From Dipteris shenzhenensis (lineage: Eukaryota > Polypodiophyta > Polypodiopsida > Gleicheniales): DNA of 64,000 nucleotides. How positions within the stretch are numbered: the stretch's first letter is position 1; each line of letters opens with the position of its first letter. The stretch lies in assembly GCA_047967505.1 (NCBI GenBank), contig CM106540.1. One strand, written 5' to 3'. The notes below the pieces were generated by a model. That model was not told the origin of the DNA. It saw only the letters and a list, made by a program, of their open reading frames with translations, and made no database searches. Shown in pieces: positions 1-11,055 of this stretch. Position numbers and translations under genes: made by a program.

Positions 1-395
1 CCATGCAAAATCTTTCAAGAACATGTTGAAGATGTCATCATCATTTGGTCCATGAACCCACACATCTAGTATCTCCAGGTCTTGCTCTGCAGTGTACACA
101 AATAACTGGATCTAGTTTGGATCACAGGTACAATCATTGGTCACATGAACACTCCGGAGTCTTCAAGATTGAAAAGTCTCTCCAGTAACTCCAATGCAAA
201 AGCTTTCAAGAACATGTTGAAGATTTCATCATCATTTGGTCCATGAACCCGCACCTCTAGTATCCCCAGGTCCTGCTCTGCAGCGTACACAAATAACTGG
301 ATCTAGTTTGGAACACTGGTACAATCATTGGTCCCATGAACACCTTGGAGTCTTCAAGATACCTAGGCATCAATAGGTCTAACCAATCGTCCCCC
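1..395 (-). repeat. 191-bp tandem duplication, decayed coding-like repeat
   Basis: Two diverged copies of one unit lie head to tail, starting near 13 and near 204, about 191 bp apart. On the minus strand each unit can be read as a similar peptide containing QLFVYTAEQDLEILDVW and HGPNDD, with in-frame stops and frame changes between the blocks. This looks like a repeat-containing protein segment that has lost coding capacity. I do not recognise the family. It ends where copia element A begins, so it is probably the sequence that element A inserted into. Confidence 0.5.
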
Positions 396-431
396 TCAGA
401 AGCTAGAATAGACCAGACCCTGCAAAGTACC

Positions 432-619
432 TGTTGGGGTAAAGGCACATTGCCACCCTTTAAAAGTTATGACCCCTATGACTGTCTTAAGACAGTCATA
501 GGGTGAATCCCTAATCCTAATAAAACCTTAGAGTTTGTGGTGTGGCTCAACACATTTTACACACCCACACTCCTGGTGTCTCTCTCTCCTAACGTTCCAC
601 CCCCTCTCTTTCCCTCACA
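432..619 (+). repeat. 5' LTR of copia A
   Basis: It starts TGTTGGGGTAAAGG and ends CTCACA (or CTCA at 617) just before the primer site. It aligns over its length with the 204-bp LTRs of element B and carries the same palindrome, but I estimate roughly 20% differences, concentrated in the last third. It contains the string CTAATAAAACC, a possible TATA or poly(A) signal. Confidence 0.85.
475..502. promoter_or_regulatory. 28-bp perfect palindrome in copia A LTR
   Basis: The first half is CCTATGACTGTCTT and the second half is its exact reverse complement, with no spacer. In this copy the symmetry extends one base further on each side. The same palindrome is unchanged in both LTRs of element B although surrounding LTR sequence differs. 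It could fold into a hairpin in the LTR RNA or bind a dimeric protein; its role is unknown. Confidence 0.8.
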
Positions 620-621
620 AG

Positions 622-633
622 TGGTATCAGAGC
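622..633 (+). other. Primer binding site, initiator tRNA-Met type
   Basis: TGGTATCAGAGC lies 2-4 bases after the LTR end. It is the standard plant copia primer site, complementary to the 3' end of initiator tRNA-Met, and it fixes the LTR/internal boundary. Confidence 0.95.
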
Positions 634-2317
634 CTTTCTCTCCCTCTCATTCCGGTTCTACCCCTCCCTCTCCCCTCGGGCCTCGTGCCCTCAGCAGCGA
701 GCAGGGCAGCAGGGCGCAGCCACGCGCAGCAGGTGCGCGACCCGCCGTGCGCAGCAGGCGCGCAAGCAGCCATAGCTGCAGTAGCAGCTAGCTGCTACCC
801 GCTACCCGGTGGCCGCAGCCAGCGCACGCAGCGTGCAGCACCGGCCGCGCGCAGCCAGTCGACCGGTTGCAAGGCAGTAGCCGCGACCAGCCGTACGGAC
901 GCCGCGACAGGTACAGCCGGCCATGCAGCTGTTAGCTGCCGGGTCGCGTGACCAGCAGCAGCCGGCTGCACACAGGCAGCGGACCTCCATCAGCGGGCGA
1001 GGACGCGTGCAAGACCTTCAACATTTTTTTTTGGGGATCCGTGCCCTCGCAGGTACAAGGTACAGCAGGTACCCTGTGCAGGTACAGAAGGTACAGCAGG
1101 CACAGATTTTTTTTTTTTTTGGGAAGAAGGAAAAGAGTGAGAGCACTCTGCTCTTCTGTGTGGTACTTGCAAGTACACGCAGGTACAGAAGTACAACGAG
1201 GTTTTTCTTGATGCATTCCCGAAATTTTTCAGTTCTAAAACTGTGTTTGAGGTACAGCAAGTACACTCGTGTCCCTCGTGCTTGAGGTGACTAGTGCCAC
1301 AATGTGTGGTGGTTGCATAGTTATTTTGTTTCGGGAAGGTCAGATGCCTTAATTTGCAGAGGGCTTTTATGCTTTTGCTGAGTGCAAATCTCAGTTTTCG
1401 GGTGACAATTTCAAAGGGCTTTTGCCTTGAAGTGTATGCAGTGTATGCCTTGAGGCAGTGTGGAGCCAGGGTGCCCACATTGGTCTTGTTTCCGCGGTGT
1501 ACTCAGTGACATTTCTTGCAGGTCACATTCTGTGTACGACACTTTGAAAATCTCAGTTGAGCCACGCTTGGCCAGGGCGCATCGAGTTTACTCGGTCCCT
1601 AACTGTCCATCGTTGACAGTGCTCAAAAGATTTTCTCTTCAATGTTTGTAGGTTGGGATCTGTGTTGTTACTGTGTACACAGGGCAGTTTATGCATTACT
1701 TTGTCAGGTGAAAGTGCCAGGAGAGCGCTGTATTTTGTATGCTACCTCAGTGTTGAGGGTGTTTATCACTTGGTACAGGTATCAAATCAAGGGGCTTTTG
1801 CCCAGATTTTGCTTGTGAGCACTTGAGTTACTGTTTGAGAACTTCAAATGCCTTTTATCCCCTTGGCAGAAGGGTGATTGGTTGGGATTGGTCCCATACT
1901 TTGTTGCAGGTTTGTGACAGGCTGAGGTGTTTGGAGCTTGTTTTCAGTGAACAAAATAGTGTATGACAAGTGGTTTATGCATATAAAATCAGTGCAATAC
2001 CTCATCTGAGGTGGGAGAAGTGATCAGGACAGCAGTGTTTTGTGCTTCGTCAGATGATGATGCACTGATAAAACACTTGTGGAACTGCTGCAGCATTCTG
2101 TAGTTACTGTTTTATGCCTATTTGAGCACGGTATAGTGTGTCAGAAGGTATAGTGACTGGAGGGAAAATTTTCTGTTTTGCTGCAGGTTTTTTGACAGTA
2201 AAAAACAGCACTATTGTGAGTGCTCCTGGCTCTTGATAGAGCAGGTTTTCTGAGAAATCAGAATTTTATTTAGTCATTTTTTGACTTACAGGGAGTCAGG
2301 CACTTTCCTTATCTGAT
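634..2317 (+). other. Untranslated leader of copia A
   Basis: About 1.7 kb separates the primer site from the gag start. The first part (about 650-990) is GC-rich with many CAG/GCA runs. Then 1040-1270 carries a diverged series of GTACAG-type repeats and two T runs. The rest is ordinary mixed sequence. Open frames here are short, overlap on both strands and are not kept in element B, so I do not call genes. Leaders of this length usually hold the promoter-proximal transcript and packaging sequences. Confidence 0.6.
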
Positions 2318-4844
2318 ATGGCATCAGGGGGAAGTGAATCCTCAATACTGAACATAAAGAAATTGGAAGGGGCACACAATTATGCATTATGGGCAGAACA
2401 GTGTTTGAATGTACTTCTACTAAAGAAGATTTCTAAGCCCATAAGGGTGAAGGGTGTCAAGCCATCTGGGATGGCAGATGATGAGTGGGAGGAGCTTGAT
2501 TTGTCCGCAAGGGCGGCTATCATGCTTACTCTCACTGATTCTGTTGTGTTCAATGTTCAGGCAGAAAATACCTCTTATGGCCTATGGCAGAGGCTAGAAG
2601 AGTTGTATGCCCAAAAGAGTTCAGCCAGTAAGGTTTATTGGTTGAAGAAGCTTGTCGACCTTCGCATGAAGGAAGGTATAGCTATGACCTCACACTTGAG
2701 TGAGTTCAATGCCATCTTTACACAGCTTATTGCACAGGGATTGAACCTTGATGAGGAGTTCAAGGCTACTTTCTTGTTGTGTACCCTCCCTGAGAGTTGG
2801 GACACTTTCAAGACCACCTTGTCAAATTCAAATGTCACTCTTATGTATGCTGATGTGGAGAGCTCTCTCCTTATGGAGGAGATGAGCAGGAAGAATAATG
2901 CGGGCAGCAAGTCTTCCAATGCTTTGCAGGTACACGAAAGAGGTAGGACTCAGCAGAAGGGGAGATCTGCTGGCAAGTCCAAATCCCGCAGTCAGTCCCG
3001 TGGCAAAAAGGATATTGAATGCTTTTACTGTGGCAAGAAGGGACACGTGAAGTCTAAGTGCTTCAAGTTTATACGGGATCAGAAAGCCAAGAAGGCTGAG
3101 GCAAAGGATGCAGGCAGTGGAAGCAAAGGCAAAGGCAAGGCCAAGGGAGATGACACTGATACAGTGAATGTTGCAGCAGAGGACAGTGACAGTGACAGAC
3201 ATGATGTTTTATGCTCTTCTGCTGTAATTGCACATACATTGGTTGTTGATGGCCATGACATGCACACCTGGCTCTTGGATTCAGGTGCTTCTTTTCATGT
3301 TACGCCTCATAGGGAGTGGTTTACTTCCTACACAGGTACCCATGGAGTTGTTCACCTTGGGAACAACTATGCATGTCAGATTGCAGGGATTGGCAGTATA
3401 CAGATAGTATTCCCTGACGGACGCATATTTATGCTTGATGGTGCTCGCCATGTGCCGCAAATCAAGAAAAATCTGATTAGCACTGGCTTGTTGGATGACA
3501 GTGGTTACCACACCACATTTGGGGATTCCAAATGGGTGATTACTGATGGCCAGGTTGTAGTGGCTGAGGGTTATAAGAGTGATACCTTGTACCCTCTTTA
3601 TGTTTCCAGTGTAGGTAATCATGTTGTTGCCATAACCGAGCTGCCGAAGGTTTCATTGTGGCATAGCCGGTTGGGACACATGTCCGTTAAAGGAATGCAA
3701 GAACTGTCACGTTTGGGTTATCTGCCGTCTCTTTCATTTTCAGATTTGCCTACTTGTGATCATTGCATTTTTGGAAAGCATTCTATGACTCCTCATAAGA
3801 GGAGAACTCCCCAGAATAGAGCACCGCTTGATCTAGTGCACACTGATTTGTGTGAGATGCCACAGCTATCACTAGGGGGTGCAAAGTATTTCATTACTTT
3901 TATTGATGATGCCACACGCAAAGTGTGGGTCTATTTCTTGAAGCATAAGAGCGATGCCTTAGATGCCTTCAAGAAGTTTGTCGCTCAGGTTGAGAATCGG
4001 ACAGGACGCAGGCTGAAATGCCTCAGATCCGATAATGGGGGTGAGTATGTGTCACATGCTTTTGTACAGTTATGCGAAGCTAAGGGCATTAAATAGGAAC
4101 TCACAGCCCCTCATAATGCATCTCAAAATGGTGTGAGTGAGCGGATGAATCGAACTATTCAGGAGAAAGTTCGATGTATGTTGTCTTATGCTGCATTGCC
4201 CCATGGCTTTTGGGCAGAAGCCGTGCAAACAGCAGTTCACCTAATTAACAGGTCGCCGAACAAGGCTTTGGAGTTGCAAGTGCCAGAGGAGGTGTGGTCT
4301 GGCAAGCCACCTTCATATAAGCACTTACGTGTGTTTGGCTGCGAGTGCTTTGCTCATGTACGCAAAGAACTGCGCACCAAACTGGAGCCAAAGTCTTTCA
4401 GATGCATCTTCATGGGTTACGGTGACGAAGGTGAAATGGGGTACAGGTTATGGGATCCTGTCAAACGAAAGATTATACGCAGTAATGACGTCATCTTTAA
4501 AGAGGATAGTGTACACAAAGAACCCGTGCAACCTGTGGAATACAGGAGAGTTGTTTATGATGATGTCGGACAGCAAAGAATGCCCATTAATATGCAGCAG
4601 CAGGCTGCTGTAGATAACCCTGTTCAAGAGGGTATACAGGCTGAAAATCAGCCAGACAATTTTGCCAATGATGCACCACTAGATATGCCAGCAAATGGCG
4701 CTGTAGAACAGCCAAATATGGTGGTACAGCCACCCGTCATGCATGACGAACAGGCTAGACAGCAGCCTATTACGGAACATTTTGCTAGGAGGAGCACCCG
4801 TGTACAACGGCCTCCTGACAGGTTTGTTCCAGCAGCCAATAATG
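2318..4844 (+). pseudogene. Copia A gag-pol, first part (gag, protease, integrase)
   Basis: The frame starts at MASGGSESSILN. Gag (UBN2/retrotran_gag family) covers roughly residues 1-200. A CCHC knuckle follows, CFYCGKKGHVKSKC (about 3030-3075). The protease active site is LLDSGASFHVT (about 3270). Integrase shows an HHCC zinc region ending CDHCIFGKH, then the catalytic series HTDLCE, RSDNGGEY and, past the break, SQNGVSERMNRT. A TAG at 4094 interrupts integrase where element B has CAG. The frame is open again from 4097 to the insertion point at 4844, through the integrase C-terminal and GAG-pre/linker part. This copy could not make a full polyprotein. Confidence 0.92.
4840..4844. repeat. 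Left target site duplication of copia B (taatg)
   Basis: The five bases taatg flank element B on both sides (also 11051-11055). Removing element B and one copy restores the pol sequence that element B itself carries near 6720-6735. This proves insertion into element A. Confidence 0.95.
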
Positions 4845-5048
4845 TGAGAGGGAAAGAAAGAGGGAGAAGTACAACGGGGAGAGAGTGAGAGAGAGGAGTG
4901 ACACAAAAGATGTGGGTGTGAAGTGATGAGCCACACCACAAACTCATAGGTTTTATTAGGATTAGGTTTTTCACCCTATGACTGTCTTAAGACAGTCATA
5001 GGTGTCATATCTTTAATAAAGGGGTGGGAATGTGCCTTTACCCCAACA
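4845..5048 (-). repeat. 3' LTR of copia B
   Basis: 204 bp, reading from TGTTGGGG at 5048 to CTCTCA at 4845 on the minus strand. It differs from the other LTR at about two positions (near 4872 and 5028). It carries the 28-bp palindrome at 4975-5002. Confidence 0.95.
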
Positions 5049-5060
5049 ACCTCCCACCTA
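5049..5060 (-). other. Polypurine tract of copia B
   Basis: On the minus strand AGGTGGGAGGT lies directly before the 3' LTR start. This is the expected plus-strand primer position for a copia element. Confidence 0.8.
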
Positions 5061-5147
5061 AAGGCCAATGTGCCTAAAGGGGAGAAAAGAATTAAAATTA
5101 CAGCAATATACAGTTACTGTATACAAGACCATAAAATAAGAATGGTC

Positions 5148-8100
5148 TCATCCTAATCCCATGATGTGGCGGCAATGTGCAAACCGCTCTGTAGGCAAGC
5201 TCTTAGTGAGCAAATCTGCACGATTATCATCAGTATGCACCTTCACAAGCTCAAGTCGCTTGTCTTCCAGTACCTCCCTGATGAAATGATATTTCACATC
5301 TATGTGCTTGGTCTTTTGCTGAAAGACCGGATTCTTTGCCAACATGATAGCACTCTGACTATCACAATGCAAAACTGGCATATCTCCTGTAATGCCCAAA
5401 TCTCCCACCAGCCGAGTAAGCCATATTGCTTCCTTGCAAGCCTCAGTGGCTGCAACATATTCAGCTTCAGTAGTTGACAGTGCAACGCATTTCTGCAACC
5501 GAGACACCCATGATATAGCACCTCCTGCAAATGTGAAAATATAACCGGTAGTAGACTTCCGTTTATCTGCATTCCCTGCATAGTCTGAATCTGTAAACCA
5601 TGCACCAATGCATCCTGCCTACCATAGCATATGCACAAGTCTTTGGTACCCTTGAGATACCTCAAGACACCTTTCACTGCTTCCCAGTGCCGCTTGCCTG
5701 GATTTGCCATATACCTGCTGATGACTCCCACCGCAAAAGCAATATCCGGACGAGTGGCAACCATGGCATACATCAAAGAACCAACTGCAGATGCATACGG
5801 AACCTTGGCCATTTCAGCCTTATCATCATCTGATCTGGGGCTGTCCTTACTGCTGAGTTTTAAATGTGGAGGCAACGGGGTACTAATAGACTTCCCCCCC
5901 TCCATTTTAAACCTCTGCAGTACTTTGTCAATGTACTCCTTCTGTGACAGAAACAAAAGTCCCTTGGACCTGTCACGAATAATCCGCATACCAAGAATAT
6001 GGTTTGCATCACCCAAATCTTTCATGTCAAAAGACTTATGCAGTTGCTTCTTCAAAGCACTAATCTCCTGCTGAGATTTGCTGGCAATCAGCATGTCATC
6101 CACATATAGAATGAGTAGCATCAAACTGCCATCCTTTGCCCGTTTGGTGTACAAGCAATGATCGGTCTCACACCTATGATACCCTTGGGACTGCATGAAG
6201 GCATCAAACTTCTTGTACCATTCTCTTGGCGCCTGCTTGAGTCCATACAAGCTCCTCTTGAGCTTACACACAAGCTGCTCTTTCCCTTTAACAGCATATC
6301 CCTCTGGCTGACTCATATAGATCTCATCATGGAGATCTCTGTGAAGAAAAGCAATCTTCACATCCATCTGACATAAATCCATGTCCTCATGAGCAACAAG
6401 AGCTAACACTGCTCTCAAAGTAGTCATCTTGACTACAGGGGAAAAGATCTCATCAAAGTCAATGCCCTTCTCCTGCTTAAATCCCTTGGCAACCAATCTG
6501 GCCTTATACCTCGGTAAAGCATTTGAATCCACTTTGACTTTGTAAACCCACTTGCATGGCAAAACCTTTCTGCCTGCAGGTAGCTGCACCAAGTCCCATG
6601 TATCATTTTGAAGTAGGGAGTCCATTTCTGACTGCATGGCTTTCTCCCACTTCCTTTTCTCGGTTCTTCCCATAGCTTCCTTCAAGCTGGAAGGCTCACC
6701 ACACTCTGTCAGCATGATAAAATCAGCCACATTATTGGCTCCTGGAACAAACCTGTCAGGAGGCCGTTGTACACGGGTGCTCCTCCTAACAAAATGTTCC
6801 GGATTAGGCTGCTGTCTAGCCTGTTCGTCATGCATGACGGGTGGCTGTACCACCATATTTGGCTGTTCTACAGCCCCATTTGCTGGCATATCCAGTGGTG
6901 CATCATTGGCAAAATTATCTGGCTGATTTTCAGCCTGTATACCCTCTTGAACAGGGTTATCTGCAGCAGCCTGCTGCTGCATATGAATGGGCATTCTTTG
7001 CTGTCCGACATCATCATAAATAACCCTCCTGTATTCCACAGGTTGCACGGGTTCTTTGTGTACACTATCCTCTTTAAAGATGACATCATTGCTGCGTATA
7101 ATCTTCCGTTTAACGGGATCCCATAACCTGTACCCCATTTCACCTTTGTCACCATAACCCATAAAGATGCATCTGGAAGACTTTGGCTCCAGTTTGGTGC
7201 ACAGTTCTTTGCGTATATGAGCAAAGCACTCGCAGCCAAAAACACGTAAGTGCTTATATGAAGGTGGCTTGCCAGACCACACCTCCTCTGGCACTTTCAA
7301 CTCCAAAGCCTTGTTCGGCGACCTGTTAATTATGTGAACTGCTGTTTGCACGGCTTCTGCCCAAAAGCCATGGGGCAATGCAGCATAAGACAACATACAT
7401 CGAACCTTCTCCTGAATAGTTCGATTCATCCGCTCACTCACACCATTTTGAGATGCATTATGAGGGGCTGTGAGTTCCTGTTTAATGCCCTTAGCTTCGC
7501 AAAACTGTACAAAAGCATGTGACACATACTCACCCCCATTATCGGATCTGAGGCATTTCAGCCTGCGACCTGTCCGATTCTCAACCTGAGCGACAAACTT
7601 CTTGAAAGCATCTAAGGCATCGCTTTTATGCTTCAAGAAATAGACCCACACTCTGCGTGTGGCATCATCAATAAAAGTAATGAAATACTTTGCACCCCCT
7701 AGTGATAGCTGTGGCATCTCACACAAATCAGTGTGCACTAGATCAAGCGGTGCTCTATTTTGAGGAGTTCTCCTCTTATGAGGAGTCATAGAATGCTTGC
7801 CAAATATGCAATGATCACAAGTAGGCAAATCTGAAAATGAAAGAGACGGCAAATAACCCAAATGTGACAGTTCTTGCATTCCTTTAACGGACATGTGTCC
7901 CAACCGGCAATGCCACAATGAAACCTTTGGCAGCTCGGTTATGGCAACAAAATGATTACCTACACTGGAAACATAAAGAGGGTACAAGGTATCACTCTTA
8001 TAACCCTCAGCCACTACAACCTGGCCATCAGTAATCACCCATTTGGAATCCCCAAATGTGGTGTGGTAACCACTGTCATCCAACAAGCCAGTGCTAATCA

Positions 8101-8304
8101 GATTTTTCTTGATTTGCGGCACATGGCGGACACCATCAAGCATAAATATGCGTCCATCAGGGAATACTATCTGTATATTGCCAATCCCTGCAATCTGACA
8201 TGCATAAGTTGTTCCCAAGGTGAACAACTCCATGAGTACCTGTGTAGGAAGTAAACCACTCCCTATGAGGAGTAACATGAAAAGAAGCACCTAAATCCAA
8301 GAGC
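5148..8304 (-). pseudogene. Copia B pol (protease end, integrase, RT, RNase H)
   Basis: Long minus-strand pol. Integrase carries CDHCIFGKH, HTDLCE, RSDNGGEY and NGVSERMNRT. RT begins near WDLVQLPAGRKVLPCKW and has the catalytic LILYVDDMLIAS near 6100 and YGLKQAPREWY near 6240. RNase H carries STTEAEYVAA and ends DNRADLLTKSLPTERF. A one-base insertion near 8207 shifts the frame just after the protease, and a one-base loss near 5600 (HGFTDSDYAG in element A) shifts the start of RNase H. The domains are otherwise intact, with catalytic residues present. Confidence 0.93.
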
Positions 8305-9263
8305 TAGGTGTGCATGTCATGGCCATCAATAACCAATGTATGTGCAATTACAGCAGAAGAGCATAAAACATCATGCTTGTCACTTTCACTGTCTTCTGCT
8401 GCAACATTCACTGCATCCAAGTCATCTACCTTGGCCTTGCCTTTGCCTTTGCCTTTGCTTCCACTGCCTGCATCCTTTGCCTCAGCCTTCTTGGCTTTCT
8501 GATCCCGTATAAACTTGAAGCACTTAGACTTCACATGTCCCTTCTTGCCACAATAAAAGAATTCAATATCCTTTTTGCCACGGGACTGACTGCGGGATTT
8601 GGACTTACTAGCAGATCTCCCCTTCTGCTGAGTCCTGCCTCTTTTCTGTACCTGCAAAGCATTTGAAGACTTGCTGCCCGCATTATTCTTCCTGCTCATC
8701 TCCTCCATAAGGAGAGAGCTCTCCACATCAGCCTATATAAGAGTGACATTTGAATTAGACAGGGTGGTCTTAAAAGTGTCCCAACTCTCAGGGAGGGTAC
8801 ACAACAAGAAAGTAGCCTTGAACTCCTCATCAAGGTTCAACCCCTGTGCAATCAGCTGTGTAAAGATGGCATTGAACTCACTCAAGTGTGAGGTCATAGC
8901 TGTACCTTCCTTCATGCGAAGATCAACCAGCTTCTTCAACCAATAAACCTTACTGGCTGAACTCTTCTGGGCATATAACTCTGCTAGCCTCTGCCATAGG
9001 CCATAAGAGGTCTTTTCAGCCTGAACATTGAACACAAGAGAATCACTGAGAGTAAGCATGATAGCAGCCCTCGCGGACAAATCTAGCTCCTCCCACTCAT
9101 CATCTGACATGCCAGATGGCTTGACACTCTTCACCCTTATGGGCTTAGAAATCTTCTTTAGCAGAAGTACATTCAAACACTGTTCTGCCCATAATGCATA
9201 ATTGTGTGCCCCTTCCAATTTCTTTATGTTCAGAATTGATGATTCACTTCCCCCTGATGCCAT
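8305..9263 (-). pseudogene. Copia B gag and CCHC/protease start
   Basis: The start MASGGSESSILN is at 9263, matching element A. Gag runs to a TAG at 8733-8735, where element A has TAT followed by the same reading frame. The frame reopens and includes the knuckle motif with FYCGKKGHVKSKC; its first cysteine is changed to phenylalanine (EFFYC instead of ECFYC). A second TAG near 8305 replaces the tryptophan before LLDLGASFH in the protease. The serine/aspartate region next to it also differs (DLG for DSG). Confidence 0.9.
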
Positions 9264-10832
9264 ATCAGATAAGGAAAGTACCGACTCCCTGTAAGTCAAA
9301 AAAATGACTGAATAAAATTCTGATTTCTCAGAAAAACCTGCTCTATCAAGAGCCAGGAGCACTCACAATAGTGCTGTTTTTACTGTCAAAAAATCTGCAC
9401 CAAAACAGAAAATTTTCCCTCCAGTTACTGTACCTTCTGACACACTGTACCGTGCTCAAATAGGCATAAAACAGTAATTTCAGAATGCTGCAGCTGTTCC
9501 ACAAGTGCTTTATCAGTGCATCATCAGCTGACGAAGCACAAAACACTGCTGTCCTGGACACTTCTCCCACCTCAGATGAGGTATTGCACTGATTTTATAT
9601 GCATAAACCACTTGTCATACACTGTTTTGTTCACTGAAAAGAGGCTCCAGACACTTCAGCCTGTTACAAACCTGCAACAGAAAATGGGACAAATCCCAAG
9701 CAATCACCCTTCTGCCAAGGGGATAAAAGGCATCTGAAGGTCTCAAACAGTAACTCAAGTGCTCTCAAGCAAAATCTAGGCAAAAGCCCCTTGATTTGAC
9801 ACCTGTACCAAGTGAAAAACACCTCAACACTGAGGCAGCATACAAAATACAGCGCTCTCCTGGCACTTTCACCTAACAATGCAATGCATAAACAGCCCTG
9901 TGTACACAATAACAACACAGATCCCAACATACAAACACTGAAGAGAAAATCTTTTGAGCACTGTCAACGATGGACAGTTAGGGACCGAGTAAACTCGATG
10001 CGCCCTGGCCAAGCGTGGCTCGACTGAGATTTTTCAAGGTGTCGTACACAAAATGTGACCTGCAAAAATGTCACTGAATACACTGCGGAAACAAGACCAA
10101 TGTGGGCACCCTGGCTCCACACTGCCTCAAGGCATACACTGCATAAGCTTCCAGGCAAAAGCCCTTTGAAAATGTCACCCAAAAGCTGAGATTTGCACTC
10201 AGCAAAAGCATAAAAAACCCTCTGCAAAATCAAGGCATTTGACCTTCCCGAAACAAGATAACTGTGCAACCACCACACACTGTGGTACTAGTCACCTCAA
10301 GCACGAGGGACACGAGGGTACTTGCTGTACCTTCAACACACAGTTTTAAAAAACTGAACAACCGGGAATGTGAAGAGCAGAGTGCTCTCTCTTTTTCTTC
10401 TTTTCCCAAAAAAAACCTGCTGTACCTGTTGTACCGGCTGTACTTGTTGTACCTGCTGTACTTGTTGTACCTAATGTACCGGCTGTACCTGCTGTACTTG
10501 CTGTACCTGCTGTACCTATGCAAGGTATAAATCCCAAATTTTTTTTTTTTGAAATGCACCTTCTCCTGACGCAGCAGCCTCCCTGACGCAATCCGTACGG
10601 CGGCGTCCGTATAGTACGGCTGCCTGTACGGTGTCCGTACGGTGGTACGGACGGCCGTACGTCCGTACACGAGCTCCTCCCGCGCTGCCTGCACGCGCGC
10701 CTGTGCGCCGCCTCTCTGCCCACGCTGCCTGCGCAATGCCCAGCTCCACCCGCGCTGCCGATGCTGAGGGCACGAAGCCCGAGGGGATAGGGAGGGGTAG
10801 ACAGGAGTGGAGAGGGAGAGGGTGAGGTGAAG
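9264..10832 (-). other. Untranslated leader of copia B
   Basis: About 1.57 kb between gag start and primer site. From gag outwards it is ordinary mixed sequence related to the leader of element A. It then has a 9-bp minisatellite (10417-10520), an A/T run, and a segment dense in CGTACGG (10590-10675). Long overlapping open frames on both strands come from the 9-bp repeat and are not convincing genes. Confidence 0.6.
10417..10520. repeat. 9-bp GTAC minisatellite in copia B leader
   Basis: About eleven tandem units of the form CTGTACCTG / TTGTACYKG on the plus strand, with few point changes. Because the unit is a multiple of three it leaves open frames in all phases. Element A has a shorter, more diverged version at about 1050-1110. 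Confidence 0.85.
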
Positions 10833-10844
10833 GCTCTGATACCA
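10833..10844 (-). other. Primer binding site of copia B
   Basis: The reverse complement reads TGGTATCAGAGC, two bases inside the 5' LTR end at 10847. It matches initiator tRNA-Met, as in element A. Confidence 0.95.
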
Positions 10845-10846
10845 GT

Positions 10847-11050
10847 TGAGAGGGAAAGAAAGAGGGAGAAGTAGAACGGGGAGAGAGTGAGAGAGAGGAG
10901 TGACACAAAAGATGTGGGTGTGAAGTGATGAGCCACACCACAAACTCATAGGTTTTATTAGGATTAGGTTTTTCACCCTATGACTGTCTTAAGACAGTCA
11001 TAGGTGTCATATCTTTAATAAAGGGGTGGCAATGTGCCTTTACCCCAACA
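10847..11050 (-). repeat. 5' LTR of copia B
   Basis: 204 bp, nearly identical to 4845-5048. It contains the 28-bp palindrome at 10977-11004. On the minus strand the region after the palindrome holds CTAATAAAACC, a candidate TATA or poly(A) element. Confidence 0.95.
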
Positions 11051-11055
11051 TAATG
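11051..11055. repeat. Right target site duplication of copia B (taatg)
   Basis: Partner of 4840-4844. The interrupted pol frame of element A continues immediately after it. Confidence 0.95.

Larger units (their letters stand above)
4845..11050 (-). mobile_element. Complete Ty1/copia retrotransposon B, nested in A
   Basis: The 6206-bp unit has matched 204-bp LTRs, a primer site, leader, gag-pol and polypurine tract, all on the minus strand. It is bounded by the 5-bp duplication taatg. Its coding region is very close to element A (about 96% identical in the gag segment I compared), while LTR and leader differ much more. The two LTRs differ at only about two positions, so the insertion is recent. 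Coding is broken by two nonsense changes and two single-base frameshifts. Confidence 0.96.

Noticed and set aside
535-1478. Open frames on both strands in the copia A leader
   Set aside because: They overlap each other in several frames, have repeat or composition-driven sequence, and are not kept in element B.
10417-10520. CRISPR-like array
   Set aside because: Units are 9 bp with no spacers, within a plant retrotransposon leader.
10230-10976. A 248-codon frame with SRYSKYSRY repeats in the copia B leader
   Set aside because: Produced by the 9-bp minisatellite, whose unit is a multiple of three; all frames stay open. It also spans the primer site and LTR.
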